Source of the DNA: Sphingopyxis sp. JAI108
Lineage (GTDB): Bacteria > Pseudomonadota > Alphaproteobacteria > Sphingomonadales > Sphingomonadaceae
Length of the DNA: 64,000 bases
Direction: 5' to 3'
NCBI RefSeq assembly: GCF_013410105.1
Contig: NZ_JACCCJ010000006.1
Coordinates: 46,368-110,367, forward strand
Under the pieces are notes generated by a model that had not been told where the DNA came from, did no database searches, and saw nothing but the letters and a program-made list of their open reading frames with translations. Below, piece by piece: positions 8,821-17,161 of this stretch. The number at the start of each line of letters is the position of its first letter. The stretch's first letter is position 1. The position numbers and the translations under genes were made by a program.

Positions 8821-10200
8821 TCAGGGTAGCTTCTCCAGCAATTCGCGCCCGAATTCGGTGAGCGTGTCGTCGCGCGCGCCGAGGATCAGGATGCGATCGC
8901 CGGGCTTCGCTTCATCGAGGATCGCTGCGCCGCAGTTGGCGCGCGTCGTCAGATGGACGGCGTCGGCCCCCCCCGCGACGATGTCGGCGACCAGCGCTTC
9001 GCTGCCGATACTACGGTCGACGGTGCCGCCGAAATAGACGGGGTCGCATACGAAGAGTTTATCTTCGGGCCGCATGCCCGCGGCAAAGCTGGCCGCGAGC
9101 TCCTTGCCCATCTGGCGCAGCGGGCCATAGCCGTGGGGCTGGAAGAAGAGCAGGGCGCGTCCCGGCAGTTCGGCCACGGCGCCGAGCGTCGCGGCGACCT
9201 TGTCGGGATTGTGCGCGAAATCGTCGATCACGGTGACGTCGCCAGCCTGGCCGAGCACTTCGTAGCGGCGCGCAAGGCCCGCGAAATCCGCCAGCGCCTC
9301 GACCGCCTGCGCGATGGTCACGCCCGCCGCCTCTGCCGCCGCGATCGCGGCGAGCGCGTTGGCGGCATTGTGGCGGCCGGGCATCCGCAGCTTCACCCGA
9401 TAGGCGGTGCCGCCCGAATGGACCGCGAAGCGGCACCCATCGGGCAGCGCCTCGAAATCGCTGCCGCGCACCGTCGCCGTGTCGGCGAAGCCGAAGGTGA
9501 CGACATTGTGCCCCGACAAGAGCGGCGCGGACTCGCTGTCGTCGGCATTGATCACCGCAACGCGCGCTTTCTCGACGAAATCGCCGAACAGCTGGTGAAG
9601 TTCGGCGAGGCTCTTGTGGTCGAGGCTGATGTTGGTGACCACCGCGACATCGGGCGCATATAGCGCGATCGACCCGTCGCTTTCGTCGACCTCGCTCACA
9701 TAGATGTCCGCGTCGCCGACGAGCGCGCTGGCGAAAGGCATGTCCGCACCCGAAAAATTACGCATCACCGCGCCGTTCATCACGGTCGGCTTCTTTCCCG
9801 CGCTGGCGAGGATCCAGCCGATCATTCCGGTCACGGTCGACTTGCCGCTCGTTCCCCCGACGCCGATCGCCTTGTCCGCTGCGTTGAACAGCGCCGCATT
9901 CAGGTCGGCGCGCGTCATGCGCGGGAGGCCGAGCGCATCGGCCGCAGCGACATCGGGCACGCTGTCCTCGATCGCCGCCGACGCGACGAGAATCTGTCCA
10001 TCCTTCGGCCCGCTGCCGTCCTGCGGATAAAAGGCAATGCCCTGGCCTTCGAGCCAGGCGAATTTGTCGGGCGTCCGGCCCTGGTCGCGGCTGCGATCCG
10101 ACCCCGAGACCGCCGCGCCGCGCGCCGCGACGATCATTGCGAGCGGCAACATGCCCGACCCGCCGATGCCGCAGAAGAAATAGGATTTGTTTTCCGACAT
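8821..10200 (-). CDS. MurC/Mpl-type Mur ligase (second copy outside the dcw cluster)
   Basis: A 459-residue ATP-dependent Mur ligase. Visible are the UDP-binding N-terminus ([17 protein letters not shown]), the P-loop [16 protein letters not shown], the metal-site motif [23 protein letters not shown] and [12 protein letters not shown]. Because an ordinary murC is present at 30 kb, this copy is probably Mpl-like, joining recycled L-Ala-D-Glu-meso-DAP to UDP-MurNAc. The Gly-Ile-Gly start also resembles MurC, so the substrate is not settled. ATG 10200 was chosen because a start at 10290 would run through the divergent carboxypeptidase start. That neighbour makes tripeptides, which supports a recycling role. 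Confidence 0.82.
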   Translation of the reverse strand: MSENKSYFFCGIGGSGMLPLAMIVAARGAAVSGSDRSRDQGRTPDKFAWLEGQGIAFYPQDGSGPKDGQILVASAAIEDSVPDVAAADALGLPRMTRADLNAALFNAADKAIGVGGTSGKSTVTGMIGWILASAGKKPTVMNGAVMRNFSGADMPFASALVGDADIYVSEVDESDGSIALYAPDVAVVTNISLDHKSLAELHQLFGDFVEKARVAVINADDSESAPLLSGHNVVTFGFADTATVRGSDFEALPDGCRFAVHSGGTAYRVKLRMPGRHNAANALAAIAAAEAAGVTIAQAVEALADFAGLARRYEVLGQAGDVTVIDDFAHNPDKVAATLGAVAELPGRALLFFQPHGYGPLRQMGKELAASFAAGMRPEDKLFVCDPVYFGGTVDRSIGSEALVADIVAGGADAVHLTTRANCGAAILDEAKPGDRILILGARDDTLTEFGRELLEKLP

Positions 10201-10255
10201 GGCGGCGCGATATGGGCTTGGCTCAAATTTGGCAAGGCGGGGCAGGGGACAGGAT

Positions 10256-11083
10256 TTGCGTATCGGCATCGTCGCTCCTTCGACCCCCATCCTCCCCGAT
10301 GATGCGGAGGCGGTGCGCGCGCTCGCCAGCCTAGGCTATCCCGACGTCGAGCTCATATTCGACCCGCAATGCTTCGCGACGCACGGCCATTTCGCGGGCG
10401 AGGACGGGCACCGCTTCGCCGCGCTCGTCGAAATGGCGAACCGGCCCGATATCGACGCGGTGTGGTTCGCGCGCGGCGGTTACGGCGCGTGCCGGATCGC
10501 CGGGGAAGCGGTCGCCGCGATGACCGATGCGGCGCGGAGCAAGGCGTTTCTTGGCTATTCGGATCAGGGCAATCTGCTCGGCGCGCTCTATCGCGACGGC
10601 TTCGACCATGTCGCGCACGGGCCGATGGTCGCCGATATCCGCCGCGAAGGCGGCGACGCCGCCGTTCTGCGCGCGCTCGACTGGCTCGTCGCGCGCGATC
10701 CTGCGGCGTGCGAGCCCGGGCTCGAACATGGTGCGCGCCACGCCGCGTTCAACCTGATGACATTGTCGATGCTGCTCGGCACCCCGCTAGAACCCGATCT
10801 GTCGGGGCATGTCCTGCTTGTCGAGGAGGTCAGCGAATATCTCTACGCCCTCGACCGCGCCTTTTTCCATGTTGCGACCTATCTCGCGCCGCGCGGGCTC
10901 GCGGGGCTGCGGCTCGGGCGCGTCAGCGACGTGCCCGAAAACGACCGTCCCTTCGGCATGGAGGCCGATGAAATCGCCCGCGACTGGTGCGCGCGGTGCA
11001 ATATCCCCTGGCTCGGCCGGGCCGACATCGGCCACGACGCCGCGAACAAGGTCGTGCCCTTCGGCTTGCATCGCGCGGGGTGA
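10256..11083 (+). CDS. LD-carboxypeptidase (peptidase family S66)
   Basis: A 275-residue cytoplasmic serine peptidase that removes the terminal D-Ala from murein tetrapeptides during recycling. The N-terminus RIGIVAPSTP and the FARGGYGACRI segment are typical. The predicted triad is S102 (in GYSDQG), E190 (in LLVEEVSEYLYALDR) and H260 (in DIGHDAANKVVPFG), close to S106/E200/H270 of E. coli LdcA. TTG 10256 was chosen as start because it follows AGGGGACAGGA and gives the normal N-terminus; ATG 10187 would overlap the divergent Mur ligase. The pairing with that ligase fits tripeptide recycling. Confidence 0.85.
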   Translation: MRIGIVAPSTPILPDDAEAVRALASLGYPDVELIFDPQCFATHGHFAGEDGHRFAALVEMANRPDIDAVWFARGGYGACRIAGEAVAAMTDAARSKAFLGYSDQGNLLGALYRDGFDHVAHGPMVADIRREGGDAAVLRALDWLVARDPAACEPGLEHGARHAAFNLMTLSMLLGTPLEPDLSGHVLLVEEVSEYLYALDRAFFHVATYLAPRGLAGLRLGRVSDVPENDRPFGMEADEIARDWCARCNIPWLGRADIGHDAANKVVPFGLHRAG

Positions 11084-11128
11084 GGGAATAGGCGCGGCCC
11101 AATTCAAAATCACGCTAGGGGACGCAAT

Positions 11129-12067
11129 ATGCGCGCATTCATCTTTCCGGGTCAGGGCAGCCAGTCGGTCGGTATGGGCAAGGCGCTCGCCGACGCTTCG
11201 GCCATCGCGCGCGAGGTGTTTCAGGAGGTCGACGACGCACTCGGCCAGCATCTTTTCAAGCTGATGAGCGACGGTCCCGAGGACCAGCTGACCCTCACTG
11301 AAAATGCCCAGCCCGCGATCATGGCGAATGCGATTGCAACGCTGCGTGTGCTCGAAAAGGAAGGTGGCGTGACGCTCGCCGCCAAGGCCGATTATGTCGC
11401 GGGTCACAGCCTCGGCGAATATAGCGCGCTTTGTGCCGCGGGGACGTTCGACCTTGCGACCACGGCGCGGCTTTTGAAGACGCGCGGGCAAGCGATGCAG
11501 GCGGCGGTGCCCGTCGGCGTCGGCGCGATGGCGGCGCTGCTCGGCGCCGATATCGACACCGCTCAAAAGCTCGCCGATGCCGCCGCCGAGGGCGAGGTTT
11601 GCACGGTCGCCAACGACAACGACCCGTCGCAGGTCGTGATCTCGGGCCACAAGGGCGCGGTCGAACGCGCAGTCGCGCTGGTCAAGGATTATGGCATCAA
11701 GCGCGGCGTGCTGTTGCCCGTCTCCGCACCCTTCCATTGCCCGTTGATGCAGCCCGCGGCCGACGCGATGGCCGAGGCGCTCGGCGCCAACCCGCCCAAG
11801 CCGCCGCTGGTGCCGGTGGTGGCGAATGTCACCGCGAGCCCGGTGAGCGATGGCGACCAGATCCGCGATTTGCTGGTCCAGCAGGTCACCGACCGCGTCC
11901 GCTGGCGCGAAAGCGTCGTTTCGATGGAAGATATCGGGGTCACGCAGTTCGTCGAATTCGGCGGCAAGGTCCTCTCGCCGATGGTCAAGCGCAGCGCGAG
12001 TGGAGAGGTCGAGACGGTCAGCGTGATTTCGATGGACGACATCGAAGCGCTGCTCAAAGCGCTTTAA
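11129..12067 (+). CDS. fabD: Malonyl-CoA:ACP transacylase
   Basis: A 312-residue enzyme that moves malonyl from CoA to acyl carrier protein for fatty acid elongation. The nucleophile is S94 in GHSLGEYSALCAAG and the partner is H203 in SAPFHCPLM, as in E. coli (S92/H201). The N-terminal FIFPGQGSQSVGMGK is standard. It precedes fabG by 23 bp, a usual fab arrangement, and the two are probably cotranscribed. Confidence 0.97.
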   Translation: MRAFIFPGQGSQSVGMGKALADASAIAREVFQEVDDALGQHLFKLMSDGPEDQLTLTENAQPAIMANAIATLRVLEKEGGVTLAAKADYVAGHSLGEYSALCAAGTFDLATTARLLKTRGQAMQAAVPVGVGAMAALLGADIDTAQKLADAAAEGEVCTVANDNDPSQVVISGHKGAVERAVALVKDYGIKRGVLLPVSAPFHCPLMQPAADAMAEALGANPPKPPLVPVVANVTASPVSDGDQIRDLLVQQVTDRVRWRESVVSMEDIGVTQFVEFGGKVLSPMVKRSASGEVETVSVISMDDIEALLKAL

Positions 12068-12090
12068 GATTCAGATTTCAGGAGAATAAG

Positions 12091-12831
12091 ATGTTCGATC
12101 TCACCGGCATGACCGCCCTCGTCACCGGCGCCTCGGGCGGCATCGGTTCTGCCATCGCGCAGGCGCTTGCCGCGCAGGGCGCACGGCTCGCGGTGTCGGG
12201 TTCCAACGCCGACAAGCTGAGCGCCTTTCGCGATACCCTCGGCGGCGACCATGTCGCGCTGCCGTGCAACCTCGGCGATGCCGCCGCGGTCGATGCGCTC
12301 GTGCCCTCGGCGGTCGAGGCGCTCGGGCAGCTCGATATCCTCGTCAACAACGCCGGCGTCACGCGCGACAATCTGATCATGCGGATGAAGGACGAGGAGT
12401 GGATGGACGTCATCCGCATCAACCTCGAGGCCAATTTCCGCCTCGCGCGCGCCGCCGCGAAACCGATGATGAAGGCGCGTTTCGGCCGCATCATTTCGAT
12501 CACCAGCGTCGTCGGCGCGACCGGCAATCCGGGGCAGGCCAATTATGCCGCGTCGAAGGCGGGCGTCACCGGCATGACCAAGGCGCTGGCCCAGGAACTG
12601 GCGAGCCGCGGCATCACCGCGAACTGCGTCGCGCCCGGCTTCATCGCGACCGCGATGACCGACGATTTGCCGGACGCGCAGAAAGAAGCGCTCAACCAGC
12701 GCATCCCGGCGGGCCGGATGGGAGAGGGCAGCGATATCGCCGCCGCGGTCGTCTATCTCGCGTCGAAGGAAGCGGGCTACGTCACCGGGCAGACGTTGCA
12801 TGTGAACGGCGGCATGGCCATGCTGTCCTGA
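12091..12831 (+). CDS. fabG: 3-oxoacyl-[ACP] reductase
   Basis: A 246-residue short-chain dehydrogenase that reduces 3-oxoacyl-ACP with NADPH in fatty acid synthesis. The cofactor motif is TGASGGIG (12-19) and NNAG lies near 86-89. The active site is N111, S139, Y152 and K156 (in NYAASKAG). The end CVAPGFIATAMTDDL and HVNGGMAML is typical of FabG rather than a generic reductase. The ATG follows CAGGAGAATAAG. No separate ACP gene is visible. Confidence 0.96.
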   Translation: MFDLTGMTALVTGASGGIGSAIAQALAAQGARLAVSGSNADKLSAFRDTLGGDHVALPCNLGDAAAVDALVPSAVEALGQLDILVNNAGVTRDNLIMRMKDEEWMDVIRINLEANFRLARAAAKPMMKARFGRIISITSVVGATGNPGQANYAASKAGVTGMTKALAQELASRGITANCVAPGFIATAMTDDLPDAQKEALNQRIPAGRMGEGSDIAAAVVYLASKEAGYVTGQTLHVNGGMAMLS

Positions 12832-12863
12832 GGGGCGATCCCGCCGGACGGAAAGACGAGTCG

Positions 12864-13403
12864 ATGATGAAGACCTGGATGGCGGGCGCCGCGCTGGCGT
12901 TTGCGACACTCCCCGCTGTGGTCGCGGCGCAGGAAGGCGAAAAGCTCGACTGCGTCGTCGCTTCGGTGCCGGGCGACATGAGGGAGTCGATCGGCGAGTC
13001 GATGGCGGGCAGCGGCGACGATGCGTCGCGCGAAGCATTGTTCAAGAATCTGGCGACGGTTGTCGACAGCTGCGTCACGGCTCACGGCATCACGGCCGAG
13101 CAAAAGGGTCATTATTTCGACTATAGCCTTGCGCGCATCGCGCGCGAATGGCTGGCGGCGGATATCGGAAAGCTCAACCTGTCGCCCGCGGTCGTCGACA
13201 AGGCGCTCGACTTCGGGCCGAACGGGGCGAATCCCGACCTGTCGACCGACATGACCGAAGAGCAGATCATGAAGATCGTTCAGGCCTATATCGAAGCCGA
13301 CGTCGATATCGAAAAGGTCGACGGTGCGGCATGGGAGAAGGTCGGCGCCTACGCCGCGGCGACCTCGATCTACTGGAACAAGCGCAAGCAGATCGCGCCC
13401 TGA
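12864..13403 (+). CDS. Secreted/periplasmic protein of unknown function
   Basis: A 179-residue protein not assigned to a family. Residues 1-23 are a signal peptide (MMKTWMAGAALAFATLPAVVAAQ) with a likely cut after the AxA-like end. The mature part is mostly helical with two cysteines (LDCVVAS and VDSCVTAHG) that could form a disulfide. Two ATG codons in tandem (12864 and 12867) are possible starts. It lies 32 bp after fabG and may be in the same transcript; a perfect inverted repeat follows. Function unknown. Confidence 0.75.
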   Translation: MMKTWMAGAALAFATLPAVVAAQEGEKLDCVVASVPGDMRESIGESMAGSGDDASREALFKNLATVVDSCVTAHGITAEQKGHYFDYSLARIAREWLAADIGKLNLSPAVVDKALDFGPNGANPDLSTDMTEEQIMKIVQAYIEADVDIEKVDGAAWEKVGAYAAATSIYWNKRKQIAP

Positions 13404-13411
13404 CAGCGAAG

Positions 13412-13442
13412 GGGCCGGGTCCGGTTCAACCGGACCCGGCCC
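13412..13442. terminator. Inverted repeat between convergent genes, likely terminator
   Basis: A perfect 15-bp GC-rich inverted repeat (13412-13426 / 13428-13442) lies between the stop of the secreted protein and the stop of the ZnuD-like receptor. No T run follows on either strand, so it may work as a Rho-independent stop only weakly or protect the 3' ends. Confidence 0.6.
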
Positions 13443-13464
13443 TCGGGACGAGCGGAGAGAGGGG

Positions 13465-15591
13465 TCAGAAGCTCGCCCGGGCCGTCAGGCGGAAATCGCG
13501 GCCCGCCAGCGGCACATAATCCTTGGTAAAGCTTGCGTGGCGGCGCGCCTCGACATCGAAAATATTATTCGCCGACAGGCTGAGCGTCAGATTCTTCGTG
13601 TCGGGAAGCGGACGCCAGCTTAGCGAGGCGTTGACCAAGGTGAAGCCGTCGGTCGGCGTCTCGAACTGCGCAACGCGCGTCTGGTCGTCGGTCCATTCGA
13701 CTTCGACGCGCGCATCGACGCGTTCGCCCTGCGCCTCGAGCCCGCCCAATACGCGCAGCGGCGGGATGCGCGGCACATTGCGGTCGAGCCCCGCGTTCTT
13801 GATCTTCGCGCGCGTCATGTCGGCGGTGACGTCGCCGATGATGTTGAAGCCGCCGATCTGCGCCAATCGTGCGCTCGCCTCGGCCTCGAAGCCATAGACG
13901 CGCGCGTCGCGCTGGAAATATTGGAAGACGGGCAACTCATCCTCTTCGGCGCCAGTCGCCGCCGAATAGATGAAATTGTCGAACCAGTTCGAATAGCCGG
14001 TGAGGCTGAGGTTGAAGGCGTCCGACTTGAACTTGAACGAAGCTTCGGCCCCCCAGTTGGATTCGCGCTTCAAATTCGGGTCGCCGAGCTCGAAGCTCTG
14101 CGTCGCGATATGCGGGCCGTTCGACAGCAATTCCTCGGCCGACGGCGCACGCACCGCGCGCGATACCGAAACACCGAACTTCGCGCCGTCGAATATGTCA
14201 TAGGTCGCGCCAAGCGCACCCGAGAAGCTGTCGAAGTCGCGCTCGAAGCCCAGCGTCTGCGCGCGCACATTGGTCTTTTCATAGCGCGCCGCGGCTTCGA
14301 GCCCCAGCGGGCCCATCGTATATTCCTGCAGCGTGAAGAGCGCGAACTGGTCGGTCAGGTTGCGCGGGACAAAGGCTTCGGCGCCGATCGCGTTGAAATC
14401 GCGGTGGCTGTACTGCACACCGCTCGCGCCGCGCCAGCCGCCGCGGTCGTTCTGCGCCAGCTCGACCCGGCCTTCGATGCCCTGGTTGGTGAAGACGGTG
14501 CCGACTTCGTCGCCCTCGAACTCGGTGTGCTTGTAATCGGCAAAGCCCGCGCGGATGCGCAGCTTGTCGAAAAAGCCGTCGCCCAGCTCGACTTCGCCGC
14601 GCAGGTCGGCGCGCCATTGCTTCATGCCGATGGTGACCGGGCCTTCGCCGTGGTCGTGGCCGCCTTCTTCCTCCTCGCCTTCATGCTCGTGCGCGGTGTT
14701 CGGGCGATCGGGCACGCCATAATTAGTGTCGAAATAGCCGATCGAAATGCCGAGCTGCCCGCCGTCGTTGATCAGCGACAGGCCGCCGCCCGCGGTCCAG
14801 GTCTCGCTTTGGGTGTTGTCGACCTTGCCGCGCTTGCCCGCCTGTTCGGTCAGCTCCGCCGCTTCGTCGGCATGGCCTTCCTCGAGTTCATGTTCGGCAA
14901 GGTGGAGCAGGTCGCCGCGAATATCGGGGGCATAGACATAGCCGCCCGAACGCACATCGCCCGTCTTGCGCCAGCTGCCGTCGAGATGCGCGACGATCTG
15001 GGGGCTCAGCGCGACGTCGATCGAACTGCCGATGTTGCGGTCGTTGGCTGCGGTCGCATAGCCGCCGATGGCATCGACATGGACGTGGTCGGCGGGCACC
15101 TTCCTCGGAATCCGGCGGTCGAACAGGTTGACCGCGCCGCCGATCGCCTGACTGCCGAACAGCAGCACCGCGGGGCCGCGCAGGATTTCGATGCGCTCGA
15201 CGGTCAGCGGGTCGATGGTGACCGCATGGTCGGCGGAGGTGTTCGACGCGTCGATCGATCCGATACCGTCGGTCAGAACCTTGACGCGCTCGCCCGAAAA
15301 GCCGCGGAGGACGGGACGCGATGCGCCGGGGGAGAAGCTCGTCGCCGAAACGCCCGGCTGGCGGGTCAGCGTGTCTCCGATCTGGCCGCGAATGTCGCGC
15401 GCCAGCTCGTCGCCCTCGAGCACCGAGACGTTGCCGAGGATGTCGAGGCTGCGGACATAGGGCGCGGTGACGATGATCGGGTCGCCGGTATGAACATCGT
15501 CATCGCTGCCGGCGGTGGCGCGATCCTGCGCGAAAGCGGGCGCGGCGAGGAAAAGGGCAAGGGAAAAACCGGCGGAACAAAGCAAACGCAT
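13465..15591 (-). CDS. ZnuD-like TonB-dependent receptor with His/Glu-rich loops
   Basis: A 708-residue outer-membrane receptor. It has a signal peptide (to about residue 22, AFAQ), the TonB-box-like DPIIVTA at 37-43, a plug with VERIEILRGPAVLLFGSQAIGG, and a barrel ending RDFRLTARASF. Two metal-binding-like stretches stand out: H230 to about 247 (LLHLAEHELEEGHADE) and 301-316 (HEHEGEEEEGGHDHGEG). The second resembles the histidine-rich loops of zinc receptors such as Neisseria ZnuD, so zinc or another divalent metal is the likely cargo. A 16-bp palindrome 41 bp upstream is a candidate regulator site. Divergent from cysK. Confidence 0.87.
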   Translation of the reverse strand: MRLLCSAGFSLALFLAAPAFAQDRATAGSDDDVHTGDPIIVTAPYVRSLDILGNVSVLEGDELARDIRGQIGDTLTRQPGVSATSFSPGASRPVLRGFSGERVKVLTDGIGSIDASNTSADHAVTIDPLTVERIEILRGPAVLLFGSQAIGGAVNLFDRRIPRKVPADHVHVDAIGGYATAANDRNIGSSIDVALSPQIVAHLDGSWRKTGDVRSGGYVYAPDIRGDLLHLAEHELEEGHADEAAELTEQAGKRGKVDNTQSETWTAGGGLSLINDGGQLGISIGYFDTNYGVPDRPNTAHEHEGEEEEGGHDHGEGPVTIGMKQWRADLRGEVELGDGFFDKLRIRAGFADYKHTEFEGDEVGTVFTNQGIEGRVELAQNDRGGWRGASGVQYSHRDFNAIGAEAFVPRNLTDQFALFTLQEYTMGPLGLEAAARYEKTNVRAQTLGFERDFDSFSGALGATYDIFDGAKFGVSVSRAVRAPSAEELLSNGPHIATQSFELGDPNLKRESNWGAEASFKFKSDAFNLSLTGYSNWFDNFIYSAATGAEEDELPVFQYFQRDARVYGFEAEASARLAQIGGFNIIGDVTADMTRAKIKNAGLDRNVPRIPPLRVLGGLEAQGERVDARVEVEWTDDQTRVAQFETPTDGFTLVNASLSWRPLPDTKNLTLSLSANNIFDVEARRHASFTKDYVPLAGRDFRLTARASF

Positions 15592-15631
15592 GGAGGGAGA
15601 GTCCTGTTGTTATTGCGACCTGATGGCGGGG

Positions 15632-15647
15632 CAGTAATGATATACTG
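15632..15647. promoter_or_regulatory. Palindromic operator candidate upstream of the ZnuD-like gene
   Basis: CAGTA-N6-TACTG is an exact inverted repeat in an AT-rich stretch 41-56 bp before the receptor ATG. Zur-type repressors bind short AT-rich palindromes in front of zinc receptor genes, so this could be a Zur site. It does not match a consensus closely enough to be sure. Confidence 0.4.
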
Positions 15648-15785
15648 TCACAAAAACAAGCCCCGGAGCCCCGCTTGATTGCTGTTCGTCGGCCCTCGAT
15701 CCCCGTTGGTCGACAAAGGCGCGTCTTCGGCGCGGCAAGCGAAGCTGTCTTGCGGGGCGCGGGGCGGCGTCCTAGATCATGCGCC

Positions 15786-16763
15786 ATGACCATAGCCAAA
15801 ACCAGCTTGGACCTGATCGGGAACACCCCGCTCGTCCTGCTCAAGGGCCCCAGCGAAGCGACCGGCTGCGAAATCTGGGGAAAATGCGAATATGCCAACC
15901 CCGGCGGTTCGGTGAAGGACCGCGCCGCGCTCTATATCGTGCGCGATGCTGAAGCGAACGGCAGCCTTCGCCCCGGCGGCACGATCGTCGAGGGAACGGC
16001 GGGCAATACCGGCATCGGGCTCGCGCTTGTCGCCAATGCGCTCGGCTACAGGACGATCATCGTCATGCCCGACAATCAGAGCGCCGAGAAAATGGCGACG
16101 ATCCGCGCATTGGGCGCCGAACTCGTGCTCGTCCCGCCCGCGCCCTTCGCCAATCCCGGCCATTTCGTCCACACCTCGCGCCGCATCGCCGAGGAAACCG
16201 ACAATGCGATCTGGGCCAACCAGTTCGACAATATCGCCAACCGAAAGGCGCATATCTTCGGCACGGCAGAGGAAATCTGGGAACAGATGGACGGCCGCAT
16301 CGACGGGTTCACCTGTGCGGCGGGAACCGGCGGCACGATCGCGGGGACCGGGCTGGGGCTGAAAGCGAAGAGCGCCGACATCACCATCGCGCTGACCGAT
16401 CCGCACGGCGCCGGACTCTATAATTATTACCAGTGCGGCGAGTTGAAGCCCGAAGGATCGAGCGTCGCCGAAGGCATCGGCCAGAACCGCATCACCGCCA
16501 ATCTGGAAGGCGCGCCGATCGACACGCAGTTCCGCATTTCGGATGCGGAGGGACTCGCCATCGTCCGCCGCCTGCTCGACGAGGAGGGGCTGTGCCTCGG
16601 CCTGTCGTCGGGGATCAACGTCGCCGGCGCGATGGCGCTCGCGCGGCAGCTCGGGCCGGGCAAGCGCATCGCGACCATCCTCTGCGACAGCGGGTTCCGT
16701 TATCTCTCGACGCTCTACAACCCCGAATGGCTGGCGAGCAAGGGACTGGAGGCAGCAGCATGA
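15786..16763 (+). CDS. cysK: Cysteine synthase (O-acetylserine sulfhydrylase)
   Basis: A 325-residue PLP enzyme that joins O-acetylserine and sulfide into cysteine. The PLP lysine is K44 in GGSVKDRAAL, the substrate loop is EGTAGNTGIG, and the phosphate site is AGTGGTIAGTG. SLDLIGNTPLVLL at the start is the family signature. ATG 15786 was chosen over the 5' extension to 15675, which has unrelated sequence. Its stop overlaps the next start (ATGA). A related thiol-forming enzyme of the fold II family cannot be excluded. Confidence 0.9.
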   Translation: MTIAKTSLDLIGNTPLVLLKGPSEATGCEIWGKCEYANPGGSVKDRAALYIVRDAEANGSLRPGGTIVEGTAGNTGIGLALVANALGYRTIIVMPDNQSAEKMATIRALGAELVLVPPAPFANPGHFVHTSRRIAEETDNAIWANQFDNIANRKAHIFGTAEEIWEQMDGRIDGFTCAAGTGGTIAGTGLGLKAKSADITIALTDPHGAGLYNYYQCGELKPEGSSVAEGIGQNRITANLEGAPIDTQFRISDAEGLAIVRRLLDEEGLCLGLSSGINVAGAMALARQLGPGKRIATILCDSGFRYLSTLYNPEWLASKGLEAAA

Positions 16764-17161
16764 GCGTGCGGATCGACAGTCCCTCGGCACCCAAGACGCA
16801 AGCCGTGCCGCCGTCGCCGACGGCGCCGGTCAACGACACGATGCGGCGGCTGCAGATCGGCATTGCGGGGGTGCTCACCGTTCTGCTGCTCGTCGGCATG
16901 GCGGGGCTCATCGGCGAGCGCGCCCGCGAGCGGGCCGAAGGGGAGGTCGCAGCTACGACCGAAGTCAAGATGCCGGGTGAAGAGCCCGCCAGCGGCGCCC
17001 CGCTGGAGGAGCTTGGCGTCCAGCCGGTGTCGCCATCGTCGTCGAAAGACGAAAATGCCGCCACCGATGTGAAGGTCCCGCAGGCGATACCGCCCGCCTC
17101 GTCGGTGCCCGACCTCGAACCCGACCCCGAACTCCAGCGCGCGCGCCAGTCGAAACAGTGA
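16760..17161 (+). CDS. Small single-span membrane protein of unknown function
   Basis: A 133-residue protein with a Pro/Ser-rich cytoplasmic N-terminus, one transmembrane helix at about 32-52 (IGIAGVLTVLLLVGMAGLI), then a charged, proline-rich, low-complexity tail. No domain was recognised. It overlaps cysK by 4 bp at its start and the following membrane protein gene by 4 bp at its end (GTGA), so all three are translationally coupled. Composition suggests a membrane anchor or linker for the partner encoded next door, which is inference. Confidence 0.7.
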   Translation: MSVRIDSPSAPKTQAVPPSPTAPVNDTMRRLQIGIAGVLTVLLLVGMAGLIGERARERAEGEVAATTEVKMPGEEPASGAPLEELGVQPVSPSSSKDENAATDVKVPQAIPPASSVPDLEPDPELQRARQSKQ

